Below, in pieces: positions 49,876 through 58,440 of a DNA stretch of 64,000 bases. The notes below the pieces were generated by a model, which did no database searches, had not been told where the DNA came from, and saw only the letters and a list, made by a program, of their open reading frames with translations. The position numbers were made by a program, and so were the translations under genes. The DNA is taken from the NCBI RefSeq assembly GCF_001929375.1, contig NZ_MSGO01000001.1, positions 22,467 through 86,466 on the forward strand, read 5' to 3'. This stretch comes from Actinomyces oris (GTDB taxonomy: Bacteria > Actinomycetota > Actinomycetes > Actinomycetales > Actinomycetaceae). Position 1 is the stretch's first letter. Each line of letters starts with the position of its first letter.

Positions 49876-52536
49876 TCAGCTCTTCGCGCGACGAGCCCAC
49901 AGCAGCAGGTACCCGCCGACTACCGCGACACCCGCAAGGCCCAGGACCAGCAGCGCGTTGGTTCCGGTGCGAGACAGCCTGCTCCCGGCCTTCGCCGCCT
50001 GCGTCGGCGAAGCGCTCGGCGCGCTGGCGCCACCGGTCGGCTGCGCCATGGCCCCGTCAGTCGGCCGATCGATCTCATCGGGCTTCATACCCGGCTTCGA
50101 GGTCGCCGCCGCGCTCCGGCTCGGTGCCGGGCTCGCGCTCGACGACGGCTTACCCGACGGCGCCCGACCCGTCGCACCCGGCTTGGGGGCCGAGCTCGGC
50201 TGCGCACCCGGCTTCTTTGACGGCGCAGCGCTGGGCTGCGTGCCCGGCGCCTGCGTGGTCTCAGCAGAAGGCGCCGCCGTCGGGGCCTGCGTTGGCTCAG
50301 CGCTCGGAGCAGACGACGTCTCCGGTGTGGGCGCAGCGGTCGGTCCGGCGCTCGGCTCGGGCGCGGAGCTCGGTGCCGGTGTGGGCTCCGTGCTCGGGGC
50401 GGTCGTGGGCTCCGGAGCCGGGGCGCTGCTCGGCTCGGGCGCAGAGGACGGTGCCGGTGTGGGCTCCGTGCTCGGCGCGGCCGACGGGGTCGGCTTCTCC
50501 GACGGAGCCGGCGTCGGTGTCGGCGCCGGGCTCGGCTCCGGCTGCTTCTGGCCGCACTGCTCGCCGAGCCAGTTCATCGTGAAGTTGCGGTACCAGATGC
50601 CGCCGTAGTTGGTACCGCCATGGGCGTCCTCGCTGAGCAGGCCGATGCTCCCGTCGGACTGCACCGCGATCGTCGTGTAGCCGACGAAGGGCTCGTGGAA
50701 GACCTTGCCGGTCTTCCAGGAGGCGCCGTCGTCGCAGGACATCGAGATGGTGCCGCGGTCGCGCGACCATGGCTTCGGGTTCGGCGAGTGGCTCAGCAGC
50801 AGCACCTTGGCGCGCGGGTCGTCCGGGGCGGCGTTGGGGAAGGCCCGGATGATCTGGGCGTTGTCCACCGAGTCGGGCAGGTTCTGGTCGGAGACCGGCT
50901 CGCTCCAGGTCTGCCCGCCGTCGGTGGAGCGGGCAACCTTGCGGAAGCCGGAGCTGTCCGAGGCGCGCGAGTTGAGCATGAGGGAGCCGTCGGAGAGCTC
51001 GACGACCTTGTTCTCATCCATGCCGGTCCCGGTGGGCTGGCCGGCCTGCCAGGTCTTCCCGTGGTCGTCGGAGTAGACCGAGACCGCCTGCACTGCGCCG
51101 TCGGCGGTCCTGATCGTGTACTGCTGCACCAGGCGCCCGGCGTGAGGGCCGTGCTGAATCTGGATGCCCTGGCCCGAGGCCGCGAAGCGCGCGGTCCACG
51201 GGTTGTCCTTCGTGATGTCCGCGGTGATGGTGCGGTGCGTCCAGGTCCAGCCGTTGTCCGTGGAGGTCGACACCTCGGCCTGGATGACGCCCCGGTTCTC
51301 CGGGTCGGTGCCGCCGCGCGAGCCGCCCCAGCCCTGGTCGTAGGACTTGACGTGGAAGTTGAAGATCGTGCCCGTCTGGTGGTCGACGACGTAGCTCGGG
51401 TCGGAGTAGCCGACCTTCTTACCGGTCTCCGTGCCCTGGTGGATGTAGGTGGGCGCCGACCAGGTCTTGCCGCCGTCGGTGGAGCGGCGCTGGACGATGT
51501 GGTTCGGGTTGGGGGCGTCACCGCCGCCGTTGCCGTTGTCCTTCGGCCGCTCGTCGTAGGAGATGAGCAGGTCCCCGTTGGGGGCGGTGGTGATCGCCGG
51601 GATACGGTAGTTGTCGGTGGCCGTGTTGGCGGCCAGGTGCTGGGCCTGGCTCATCGCGGCCGGCAGCTCCGTGCTCGCGTCGGGCGCCGGCGCGGGCGTG
51701 GCCTGCGGGTGGTCGCCGACGACGTTGATCGGGTTGCCGGTGGCGGTGAGCGTCTGGAGGGTGGCGCCGTCGGTGCCGGTGGCCGTCAGGGTGATCGACG
51801 GCGTCCAGCGGCCGGCGTCGACGTCGGCCTGCGTGATCGTGTGGGTGAGCGCCTTGCAGTTGTAGACGGCGCCCTTGCCCGGCTTGAGGTTCGACCAGTG
51901 GCACTGGCGGTCCAGGTCATCGAAGGAGGACTCGGTGGCGGCGACGTTGATCGTCTTATCCGACACCGAGCGCACGCGCACCGTGTAGCTGACGGTGTCG
52001 CCCAGCTTGTAGTTCTCCTTGCTCGTCGACGGCGTGATCGACTCGACCCGCAGCGCGGCGGCCTTGATCGGGCTCGTCGCGCCGCTGATCGTCTCCGGGG
52101 TGCTGAGGGCCGGACCGGCGTACTCCACGGCCTTGACCTCGTAGGCGATCTGCGGGGTGAAGCCGCCGGCCTTGACGTCCTCGGCGGTCACCGTGTGCGT
52201 GGCCAGGCCGGTGCAGTCGGTCTTGGTCGTCCCGGCCGGGACATTGCGCCACCGGCACTTGGAGACGTTCCCGGACAGGTTCGTCGAGGCCGGGGCGTAG
52301 GAGTGGGCCTCACCGCTGGTGTTGGTGAGGGTGATGTTGAAGGTCATGACGTCGCCGACGGAGTAGAGCCCGTCCGCTGGCGCGTTCACCTGCGTGATGG
52401 TGATGTCGGCCAGGCCGTCAGTCGTGGGGGTGGCGTGCGCCGGGGGCGCCGCGACGATCAGGCCGGTGGCGGCCAGTGGCAGGGAGCTCAGGAGGGCGGG
52501 CAGGCGCCTCCGGGAAAAAGGACTGTGTGATGTCAT
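49876..52536 (-). CDS. nanH: Cell-wall-anchored sialidase (GH33)
   Basis: The 886-residue exo-sialidase removes terminal sialic acid from host glycoconjugates. It has a signal peptide (cleavage near AHA-TPTT), two tandem homologous beta-sandwich domains (about residues 42-150 and 160-270), and a catalytic beta-propeller (300-655) with NYRIPAIT and several Asp boxes (STDGGKTWS, STDNGWTWT, SDDHGKTWQ, STDGGQTWS). A Pro/Ser/Ala/Thr-rich wall-spanning region (660-840) leads to a C-terminal sorting signal: LSRTG, a hydrophobic helix and ARRAKS. LSRTG lacks the usual Pro of LPXTG. Oral Actinomyces are known sialidase producers. Confidence 0.95.
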   Translation of the reverse strand: MTSHSPFSRRRLPALLSSLPLAATGLIVAAPPAHATPTTDGLADITITQVNAPADGLYSVGDVMTFNITLTNTSGEAHSYAPASTNLSGNVSKCRWRNVPAGTTKTDCTGLATHTVTAEDVKAGGFTPQIAYEVKAVEYAGPALSTPETISGATSPIKAAALRVESITPSTSKENYKLGDTVSYTVRVRSVSDKTINVAATESSFDDLDRQCHWSNLKPGKGAVYNCKALTHTITQADVDAGRWTPSITLTATGTDGATLQTLTATGNPINVVGDHPQATPAPAPDASTELPAAMSQAQHLAANTATDNYRIPAITTAPNGDLLISYDERPKDNGNGGGDAPNPNHIVQRRSTDGGKTWSAPTYIHQGTETGKKVGYSDPSYVVDHQTGTIFNFHVKSYDQGWGGSRGGTDPENRGVIQAEVSTSTDNGWTWTHRTITADITKDNPWTARFAASGQGIQIQHGPHAGRLVQQYTIRTADGAVQAVSVYSDDHGKTWQAGQPTGTGMDENKVVELSDGSLMLNSRASDSSGFRKVARSTDGGQTWSEPVSDQNLPDSVDNAQIIRAFPNAAPDDPRAKVLLLSHSPNPKPWSRDRGTISMSCDDGASWKTGKVFHEPFVGYTTIAVQSDGSIGLLSEDAHGGTNYGGIWYRNFTMNWLGEQCGQKQPEPSPAPTPTPAPSEKPTPSAAPSTEPTPAPSSAPEPSSAPAPEPTTAPSTEPTPAPSSAPEPSAGPTAAPTPETSSAPSAEPTQAPTAAPSAETTQAPGTQPSAAPSKKPGAQPSSAPKPGATGRAPSGKPSSSASPAPSRSAAATSKPGMKPDEIDRPTDGAMAQPTGGASAPSASPTQAAKAGSRLSRTGTNALLVLGLAGVAVVGGYLLLWARRAKS

Positions 52537-52766
52537 AGGTGTTCCGTTCTAGGGAGCCGAGGCGGCCTTGCCTTCAACAGGAGAGCGTAGACGGCAGATG
52601 TCAGACGTCTCACGACAAGGTAACGGAGGATCTCGATTCTGCAAAGTCGGGCGAGTCGTCGGAGGCCGACCGATCGGTCCTCGACGGCGCGGTGCGTCCC
52701 GCACACTTCGACAAGAACTTCAAAATCGACCCGGAGCCGCGTCGTTTTTGAAGAAAATGTCGATGT

Positions 52767-53987
52767 CTATGCCCCGGCCAGGAAGTCGCGCAGGATCGCG
52801 TCCATCTGCTCGGCCTCGATGAGGAAGCCGTCGTGCCCGTGCAGGGAGCTGATCGTCTCGCGCCTCGCGCCGGGGATGCCTCCGGCCAGCTCCTCGGCCT
52901 GGGCGGGCAGGAAGAGCCGGTCGGAGTCCACGTCCACCACGAGCGTGCGCGCCCGCACGCTCGCCAGCGCCGCCTCGATGCCGCCGCGCCCCGTGCCGAC
53001 GTCGTGCACCATCATCGAGTGGGTGACGATGAGGTAGGTGTTGGCGTCGAAGCGCGCCAGCAGCTTGCCGGCGTGGTAGTCCAGGTAGGACTCCACCTGG
53101 TAGCGCCCGCCCACCGCCGGGTCCTCCTCGCCCTGGTGGTGCCGCCCGAAGCGCTCATCGAGCTCGGCGGCGCTGCGGTAGGTCGTGTGCGCCAGCGCCC
53201 GCGCCAGCCCCAGCCCCCGCACCGGCCCCACCGAGTGGGAGTAGTAGTCGCCGTCGAAGAAGAAGGGGTCGGCCACGATCGCCAGCTCCTGCAGGTGGCA
53301 CCAGGCCAGCTGGTCGGCGGTCGTCGAGGCGCCGGTGGCCACCAGCGCCAGGTTGCGCACCCGCTGCGGGTGGGTGACCCCCCACTCGATCGCCCGGTGC
53401 CCGCCCAGCGAGGCCCCGATGACCAGGTGGAAGACCTCGATCCCCAGGGCGTCGGCCAGGCGCGCCTCGGCCTCAACGGCGTCGCGCGTGGTCAGCCACG
53501 GGAAGCGCGACCCCCAGGGGCGCCCGTCCGGCGCCGTCGACGACGGCCCCGTCGAGCCCTGGCAGCCGCCCAGGATGTTGGCCGCCACCACGAAGTAGCG
53601 CTCGGTGTCGATGGCCCGCCCGGGCCCCACCAGATCCGACCACCAGCCCGGCGTCGGGTGCCCGGGCCCCGCCTCGCCGGTGACGTGGGAGTCGCCGGTG
53701 AGCGCGTGCAGCACGAGGACCGCGTTGTCGCGCTGCGGGCTCAGCTCCCCCCAGGTCTCGAAGGCCAGGACCGTGTTGGGCAGGACCTCCCCGGACTCCA
53801 GGGGCAGGTCCCCGATCTCCAGGAACCGGCGGCGCCCCGGCTCGTCGCCGGGCCGCCAGGCGCCCGTGGGGGATCCGGCCTTGCGGTCCACCAGCTTGGA
53901 GGAGGCCGTGCCCACGCCGAAGGCGGCCGGCTCGGTCTGGGTGCCGCCGCTGGAGACGGGATAGGAGGAGGACGTGGTCGCACTCAT
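52767..53987 (-). CDS. metX: Homoserine O-acetyltransferase
   Basis: The 406-residue alpha/beta-hydrolase-fold enzyme acetylates homoserine with acetyl-CoA for methionine synthesis. It has NAVLVLHALTGDSHV, ANILGGCQGSTGPSS, the nucleophile elbow VIGASLGGHRAIEW near residue 192, VDVDSDRLFLPAQ with the acid Asp, and GHDGFLIE with the catalytic His. The ATG at 53987 was chosen; a longer frame running to 54749 is a shadow of metY. It follows metY by 11 bases in the same direction. Confidence 0.93.
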   Translation of the reverse strand: MSATTSSSYPVSSGGTQTEPAAFGVGTASSKLVDRKAGSPTGAWRPGDEPGRRRFLEIGDLPLESGEVLPNTVLAFETWGELSPQRDNAVLVLHALTGDSHVTGEAGPGHPTPGWWSDLVGPGRAIDTERYFVVAANILGGCQGSTGPSSTAPDGRPWGSRFPWLTTRDAVEAEARLADALGIEVFHLVIGASLGGHRAIEWGVTHPQRVRNLALVATGASTTADQLAWCHLQELAIVADPFFFDGDYYSHSVGPVRGLGLARALAHTTYRSAAELDERFGRHHQGEEDPAVGGRYQVESYLDYHAGKLLARFDANTYLIVTHSMMVHDVGTGRGGIEAALASVRARTLVVDVDSDRLFLPAQAEELAGGIPGARRETISSLHGHDGFLIEAEQMDAILRDFLAGA

Positions 53988-53998
53988 GACAGGCCGCC

Positions 53999-55414
53999 TC
54001 AGGCCCCGGCCGCCGCGCCCGCCCCGGCGGCCCGGGCCGCGGCCAGGCCGCGCTCGAGGTCGGCCAGGATGTCGTCGATGTGCTCGATCCCCACGCTCAG
54101 GCGCACGGTCCCGGCGCCGATCCCGGCCGCGGCCAGGCCGGCGTCGTCGAGCTGGGAGTGCGTCGTGGTGGCCGGGTGGATCGCCAGCGAGCGCACGTCC
54201 CCGATGTTGGCCAGGTTGGAGAACAGGCTCAGGGCGTCGATGAAGGCCGCCCCCGCCTCGCGCCCACCGGCCAGGTCGAAGGTGAGGATCGAGCCCGCCC
54301 CGCGCGGGCAGTACTTGCGGTGCCGCTCGTAGTAGGGGCTGGAGGCCAGCCCCGAGTAGCGCACGGAGGCGACGTCGTCGCGCCCCTCCAGCCAGGTGGC
54401 CACCGCCAGGGCGTTGTCCACGTGCCGCTCCATGCGCAGCGAGAGCGTCTCGATGCCCTGGGCGATGAGGAAGGCCGAGTGCGGCGCCAGCGCGAAGCCG
54501 AGGTCGCGCTGGCCCTCGGCGCGCGCCTTGAGGATGAAGGCCAGGTTCGCGCCCAGCGGGCTGCCCACCCCCAGGTCCCGGGCGTAGACCAGGCCGTGGT
54601 AGGACTCGTCGGGCGTGTTGAAGCCCGGGAAGCGCTCGGGCTGGGCCGCGAAGTCGAAGCTGCCGGAGTCCACGATGACGCCCGCCACGGACGAGCCGTG
54701 CCCGCCCAGGAACTTCGTCGCCGAGGCCACCACGATGTCGGCGCCCCACTCGAAGGGGCGGGTCAGGAACGGCGAGGCCACCGTGTTGTCCACGACCAGC
54801 GGGATGCCCAGCTCGTGCGCGGCCGCCGAGATCGCCTCGATGTCGAGGATGTCGCCGCGCGGGTTGGGGATCGTCTCCCCGAAGAAGGCGATGGTGCGCT
54901 CGTCGGCCAGCGCCGTCCAGGCCGCCGGGTCGCCCGGGTCGTCCACGAAGCGGGCCTCGATGCCCAGGCGCGGCAGGGTGTGGGTGAGCAGGTTCGTGGT
55001 GCCGCCGTACAGGGACGGCGAGGCCACGATGTTGTCCCCGGCCCCGCCCAGCGTCACGAGGGCCAGGGTCGTGGCCGCCTGCCCCGACGACGTCAGCAGC
55101 GCCCCGACACCGCCCTCCAGCGCCGCGATCCGCTGCTCGACGATGTCATTGGTGGGGTTGTTCAGGCGCGTGTAGATCGGCCCCAGGTCGCTCAGGGCGA
55201 AGCGGGCGGCCGCCTGCTCGGAGGACTCGAAGACGTAGGAGGAGGTCTGGTAGATCGGGATGGCCCGGGCGTGGGTGGGCTCGGACATCGGGTCGTGCCC
55301 GGCCTGGACCTGCTTGGTCTCGAAGCGCCAGCCCGCCGGGCTGGTGGGGGAGGGGGCCGGCTGCGCGCTCTGGGGGGCGGCCTGGGCGGGGGCGGTGGGG
55401 TGCTGGTCGGTCAT
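53999..55414 (-). CDS. metY: O-acetylhomoserine sulfhydrylase (PLP enzyme)
   Basis: The 471-residue PLP-dependent enzyme makes homocysteine from O-acetylhomoserine and sulfide. It shows YTRLNNPTNDIVEQRIAALE, TSSGQAATTLA, NTVASPFLTRP and the PLP lysine in VVASATKFLGGHG, plus the C-terminal ANIGDVRSLAIHPATTTHSQL with the arginine-containing block TVRLSVGIEH. The ATG at 55414 follows AAGGAG. It forms an operon with metX and is preceded by a leader of more than 300 bases with a small open reading frame. Confidence 0.94.
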   Translation of the reverse strand: MTDQHPTAPAQAAPQSAQPAPSPTSPAGWRFETKQVQAGHDPMSEPTHARAIPIYQTSSYVFESSEQAAARFALSDLGPIYTRLNNPTNDIVEQRIAALEGGVGALLTSSGQAATTLALVTLGGAGDNIVASPSLYGGTTNLLTHTLPRLGIEARFVDDPGDPAAWTALADERTIAFFGETIPNPRGDILDIEAISAAAHELGIPLVVDNTVASPFLTRPFEWGADIVVASATKFLGGHGSSVAGVIVDSGSFDFAAQPERFPGFNTPDESYHGLVYARDLGVGSPLGANLAFILKARAEGQRDLGFALAPHSAFLIAQGIETLSLRMERHVDNALAVATWLEGRDDVASVRYSGLASSPYYERHRKYCPRGAGSILTFDLAGGREAGAAFIDALSLFSNLANIGDVRSLAIHPATTTHSQLDDAGLAAAGIGAGTVRLSVGIEHIDDILADLERGLAAARAAGAGAAAGA

Positions 55415-55669
55415 GAGGGCTCCTTGGTGGTTCCCGGTGGCCGGCGGCGATGTCAGCGTCACGAGCGGTGCCTCGTCGCGCCGGCGGTTGCGGCGCGCTG
55501 GTGGGCGGCTGCCTGGGGCCCGCTGCGCCCGGCGTCGGAGCCGGCCCGGCAGCAGGAGAGGGGCGAGGTGTCGTGGCGCTGAGTCGTCCGCCGTCACCGT
55601 TGCTGCAACTTCTGCGATGGTGCGGGGTGAGGGCGGGGACGCGCACGTGGGCCGACGGCGGCGTGCGCG

Positions 55670-55732
55670 TCAGCTGCGCATTCGCCCCGTGGTGGGGGTG
55701 CCCGGCCGAAGGGCCTCAGGACGACGGAACAT
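55670..55732 (-). CDS. Possible 20-residue leader peptide upstream of metY
   Basis: A short frame, MFRRPEALRPGTPTTGRMRS, starts a few bases after a possible -10 and ends about 255 bases before metY. It contains no Cys and only one internal Met, so a classical amino-acid attenuator reading is weak. No SAM riboswitch consensus was recognised in the leader. The remaining spacer towards 55415 shows no further gene. Confidence 0.3.
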   Translation of the reverse strand: MFRRPEALRPGTPTTGRMRS

Positions 55733-55738
55733 GCTCCG

Positions 55739-55769
55739 ACTTTAGCGGTTTCCTCCGCGGGTGGTCCAA
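55739..55769 (-). promoter_or_regulatory. Possible metY-metX promoter
   Basis: On the minus strand TTGGAC (55769-55764) and TAAAGT (55744-55739) are 19 bases apart, just before the small leader frame. The spacing is long, so the call is tentative. Confidence 0.35.
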
Positions 55770-55920
55770 ACGGGTGTCCGCCATGCGGCCGCGGTGAGGG
55801 CTCGAGGAGGGTGCGGCGTCGGCGCAGGGCCTTCGCGGCGTCCCCTGCCAAGGGGTGGTGCCGGCCTGATCGCGGGCCTCCCGTCAACGACGATCCGGCC
55901 GTTTCAACCCACGGTGACCT

Positions 55921-55970
55921 GCACAAACGGTCATTTGTGCCGGATGTCATATCGGTCACAGTCATGTGAC
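55921..55970. promoter_or_regulatory. Two short palindromes upstream of the NlpC/P60 gene
   Basis: GCACAAA-n6-TTTGTGC (55921-55940) and GTCACA-n4-TGTGAC (55955-55970) lie close together in the 500-base spacer between the divergent metY and NlpC/P60 genes. An AT-rich likely promoter area follows near 56010-56060. They look like regulator binding sites; the regulator is unknown. Confidence 0.4.
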
Positions 55971-56240
55971 GACGGCGGAGAGCCCCGTCAGCGCAAGCAC
56001 AACCCGCTAACTACAGGGGTGTAAGTTACGATTGTGAATAGTGTGAATTTTGTTTCCATATGGGGCCAAAGCGACTAGTGTGGCTATGTCGCATCCGGGC
56101 TGACGCTGCCTGCCGTCTTCGTCCCCTCATCCGCTCCGCGCCCCCGTGATCTCGCGGAACGGATCCCGACGGCGGGCCGGCGCCGGTCCCCGGGTGAGGC
56201 GCCATCCTCACGTTCAGTCCCATCACGACGGAGAACCCCA

Positions 56241-57644
56241 GTGAGCCCGATCCCCCCAAGACGGCACGGATACGGTGTCGTCGCCACCGCAGTGGTGGCC
56301 CTGGCATGCACCCTGGCGCCATCGGTGCTGGCCGACCCCGTGGACCAGAGCGACATCGATCGCTCCAAGGCCTCCGAGCGCTCGACCTCCACCTCCATCG
56401 CCTCCCTGGAGGCCCAGCTCGCCCAGGAGAGCAGCAACCTGGAGGAGGCTCAGATCAAGGCTCAGGTCGCCAACGAGGACTACCTGACCGCCGTCGACGA
56501 GCTCAACACGGCCACCAAGGACGCCCAGACCGCCCAGGCCAACGCCGACGCCGCCGCCTCCAGCACCGCCACGGCCCGCTCCGACCTCGGCTCGATCGTC
56601 GTCCAGACCTACCAGGAGAGCGGCAACCCGCTCGACCCGCTCACCCCCTACCTCACCAGCGAGTCGCTGGCGGACCTGGCCGACGCCGATGTCGCCCTGA
56701 CCCGAGCCGGCGAGAAGAACAACGCCAAGGTCCAGAACGTCGAGGCCCTCGAGGCGGTGGCCGCGAGCATGCAGACCATCGCCGACCAGAAGGTCAAGGC
56801 CAAGGAGACCGCCACGACCGCCGCCGCGACCGCCAAGTCCGACGCCGAGGCCGCCGCCAACGACGCCCAGAACGCCGTCACCACCACCCGCACCAACCGC
56901 CAGAACCTCATCGCCCAGCTGGCCGCCCAGCGCAACACCACCGTCGAGCTGGAGACGAAGTACCAGAACCAGGTCGAGGCCGAGCGCAAGGCCCGCGAGG
57001 AGGCCGCCGCCCAGGCAGCCGCCAAGGCGGCCTCGGAGAAGGCCGCCGCCGACCGCGCTCAGAAGCAGGCCGAGCAGCCCGCCGCCCAGCCCCAGGAGTC
57101 GGCACCCGCTCCCCAGGAGCAGTCGAGCCGGCCCAGCCCGGGCCACCAGTCATCCGCCCAAGAGCCCGCCACCACCTCCCAGCCGGAGCCCGAGGCGGCC
57201 GATGAGGAGGAGGCCGCCCCCTCTCCCGCCCCCGCCCCCGCCCCGGCGCCGGCGCCTGAGCCCGCGCCGTCGCGCTCCGGCAACGCCGCCTCCACCGCCA
57301 TCAACGCGGCCATGGGCTACATCGGAACCCCCTACGTGTGGGCCGGGGAGTCGGCGTCGGGCCTGGACTGCTCGGGACTGACGATGGTCTCCTACGCGGC
57401 CGCCGGCGTGTACCTCACGCACTCCTCGCGCGTGCAGTACGGGGAGGGCTCCCAGGTCCCGCTCGACACCGCCCAGCCCGGGGACCTGGTCTTCTGGTCC
57501 TCCGACGGCAGCCAGTCCGGCATCTACCACGTCGCCATCTACTTGGGCGACGACATGATGATCGAGGCGCCGACCTTCGGCATGACCGTGCGCGTCACCC
57601 CCATGCGCTACTCCGGCGTCATGCCCTACGCGGTGCGCTTCTAA
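56241..57644 (+). CDS. Secreted NlpC/P60 peptidoglycan hydrolase with coiled coil
   Basis: The 467-residue protein has a signal peptide (cleavage near SVLA-DPVD), a long coiled coil (about residues 35-260), a Pro/Ala-rich linker and a C-terminal NlpC/P60 domain (residues 345-467). The catalytic Cys is in LDCSGLTMVSY near residue 376 and the His in IYHVAIYLG near 430. It resembles RipA-like D,L-endopeptidases used in cell separation, where the coiled coil restrains the active site. The start is GTG at 56241. The untranslated leader is probably about 200 bases long. Confidence 0.88.
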   Translation: MSPIPPRRHGYGVVATAVVALACTLAPSVLADPVDQSDIDRSKASERSTSTSIASLEAQLAQESSNLEEAQIKAQVANEDYLTAVDELNTATKDAQTAQANADAAASSTATARSDLGSIVVQTYQESGNPLDPLTPYLTSESLADLADADVALTRAGEKNNAKVQNVEALEAVAASMQTIADQKVKAKETATTAAATAKSDAEAAANDAQNAVTTTRTNRQNLIAQLAAQRNTTVELETKYQNQVEAERKAREEAAAQAAAKAASEKAAADRAQKQAEQPAAQPQESAPAPQEQSSRPSPGHQSSAQEPATTSQPEPEAADEEEAAPSPAPAPAPAPAPEPAPSRSGNAASTAINAAMGYIGTPYVWAGESASGLDCSGLTMVSYAAAGVYLTHSSRVQYGEGSQVPLDTAQPGDLVFWSSDGSQSGIYHVAIYLGDDMMIEAPTFGMTVRVTPMRYSGVMPYAVRF

Positions 57645-57650
57645 CGCTGG

Positions 57651-57686
57651 GGCGGGGCGGAGCATATGTTGCCACCCCGCCCCGCC
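57651..57686. terminator. Bidirectional terminator
   Basis: GGCGGGGCGG and CCGCCCCGCC pair around a 16-base loop between the convergent NlpC/P60 and ppa genes. Confidence 0.65.
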
Positions 57687-57704
57687 TCGTGCGGTTGGTT
57701 CGCG

Positions 57705-58205
57705 TCAGTGGCCGTCGCGGGCGACTCGGTCGGCCTCGCGCTGGAAGGACTGGCGGATCTCCTCCTCGGCCTCCTCGCGTCCCACCCAGTGGGCGCCCTC
57801 GACGGACTTGCCGGGCTCGAGGTCCTTGTAGACCTCGAAGAAGTGCTGGATCTCCAGGCGGTGGAACTCTGAGACGTCCTCGATGTCGGTACGCCAGGAG
57901 GCGCGCTGGTCGGCGCTGGGCACGCACAGGACCTTGTCGTCGCCGCCCTTCTCGTCACGCATGCGGAACATGCCCAGCGCGCGGCAGCGGATGACGCAGC
58001 CGGGGAAGGTCGGCTCCTCCAGCAGGACCAGCGCGTCGAGGGGGTCGCCGTCCTCACCGAGGGTTCCGTCGATGTAGCCGTAGTCGTCGGGGTAGCGCGT
58101 CGAGGTGAAGAGCATGCGGTCCAGGCGGATCCGGCCGGTCTCGTGATCGATCTCGTACTTGTTGCGGTTGCCCTTGGGGATCTCAATCGTGACGTCGAAC
58201 TCCAC
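57705..58205 (-). CDS. ppa: Inorganic diphosphatase
   Basis: The 166-residue family I pyrophosphatase hydrolyses pyrophosphate to phosphate. It has [22 protein letters not shown], the [20 protein letters not shown] signature with the metal-binding aspartates near residue 52, and [21 protein letters not shown]. The ATG follows GGAGG. It diverges from dacB, as is common in actinobacteria. Confidence 0.96.
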   Translation of the reverse strand: MEFDVTIEIPKGNRNKYEIDHETGRIRLDRMLFTSTRYPDDYGYIDGTLGEDGDPLDALVLLEEPTFPGCVIRCRALGMFRMRDEKGGDDKVLCVPSADQRASWRTDIEDVSEFHRLEIQHFFEVYKDLEPGKSVEGAHWVGREEAEEEIRQSFQREADRVARDGH

Positions 58206-58440
58206 GGGGAGCCTCCTTCGCTCGTGTCTTCAGCTCGTTGGGCGCTGGAACGGTGCCTGCTGGTCGGCGTCGATCCGGCGGGGCGGGTATTGATGGCACT
58301 AGTGTGGCGCACGACAGCGCCTGAGGTCGGTAAACGCGTACTCTGCACGTCGGTGCACCGGTGGCGGTAACCTCCTGGGCGCCCCACCCACCTGATATAC
58401 AGGCCATCCCAGCCTGTCCACAACCCAGTCCGGAGGACGT

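Noticed and set aside
56041..56240. Possible c-di-AMP (ydaO-type) riboswitch in the leader of the NlpC/P60 gene
   Set aside because: Such riboswitches often precede cell-wall hydrolase genes in actinobacteria, but I could not find the conserved core segments by eye. A covariance search would decide.
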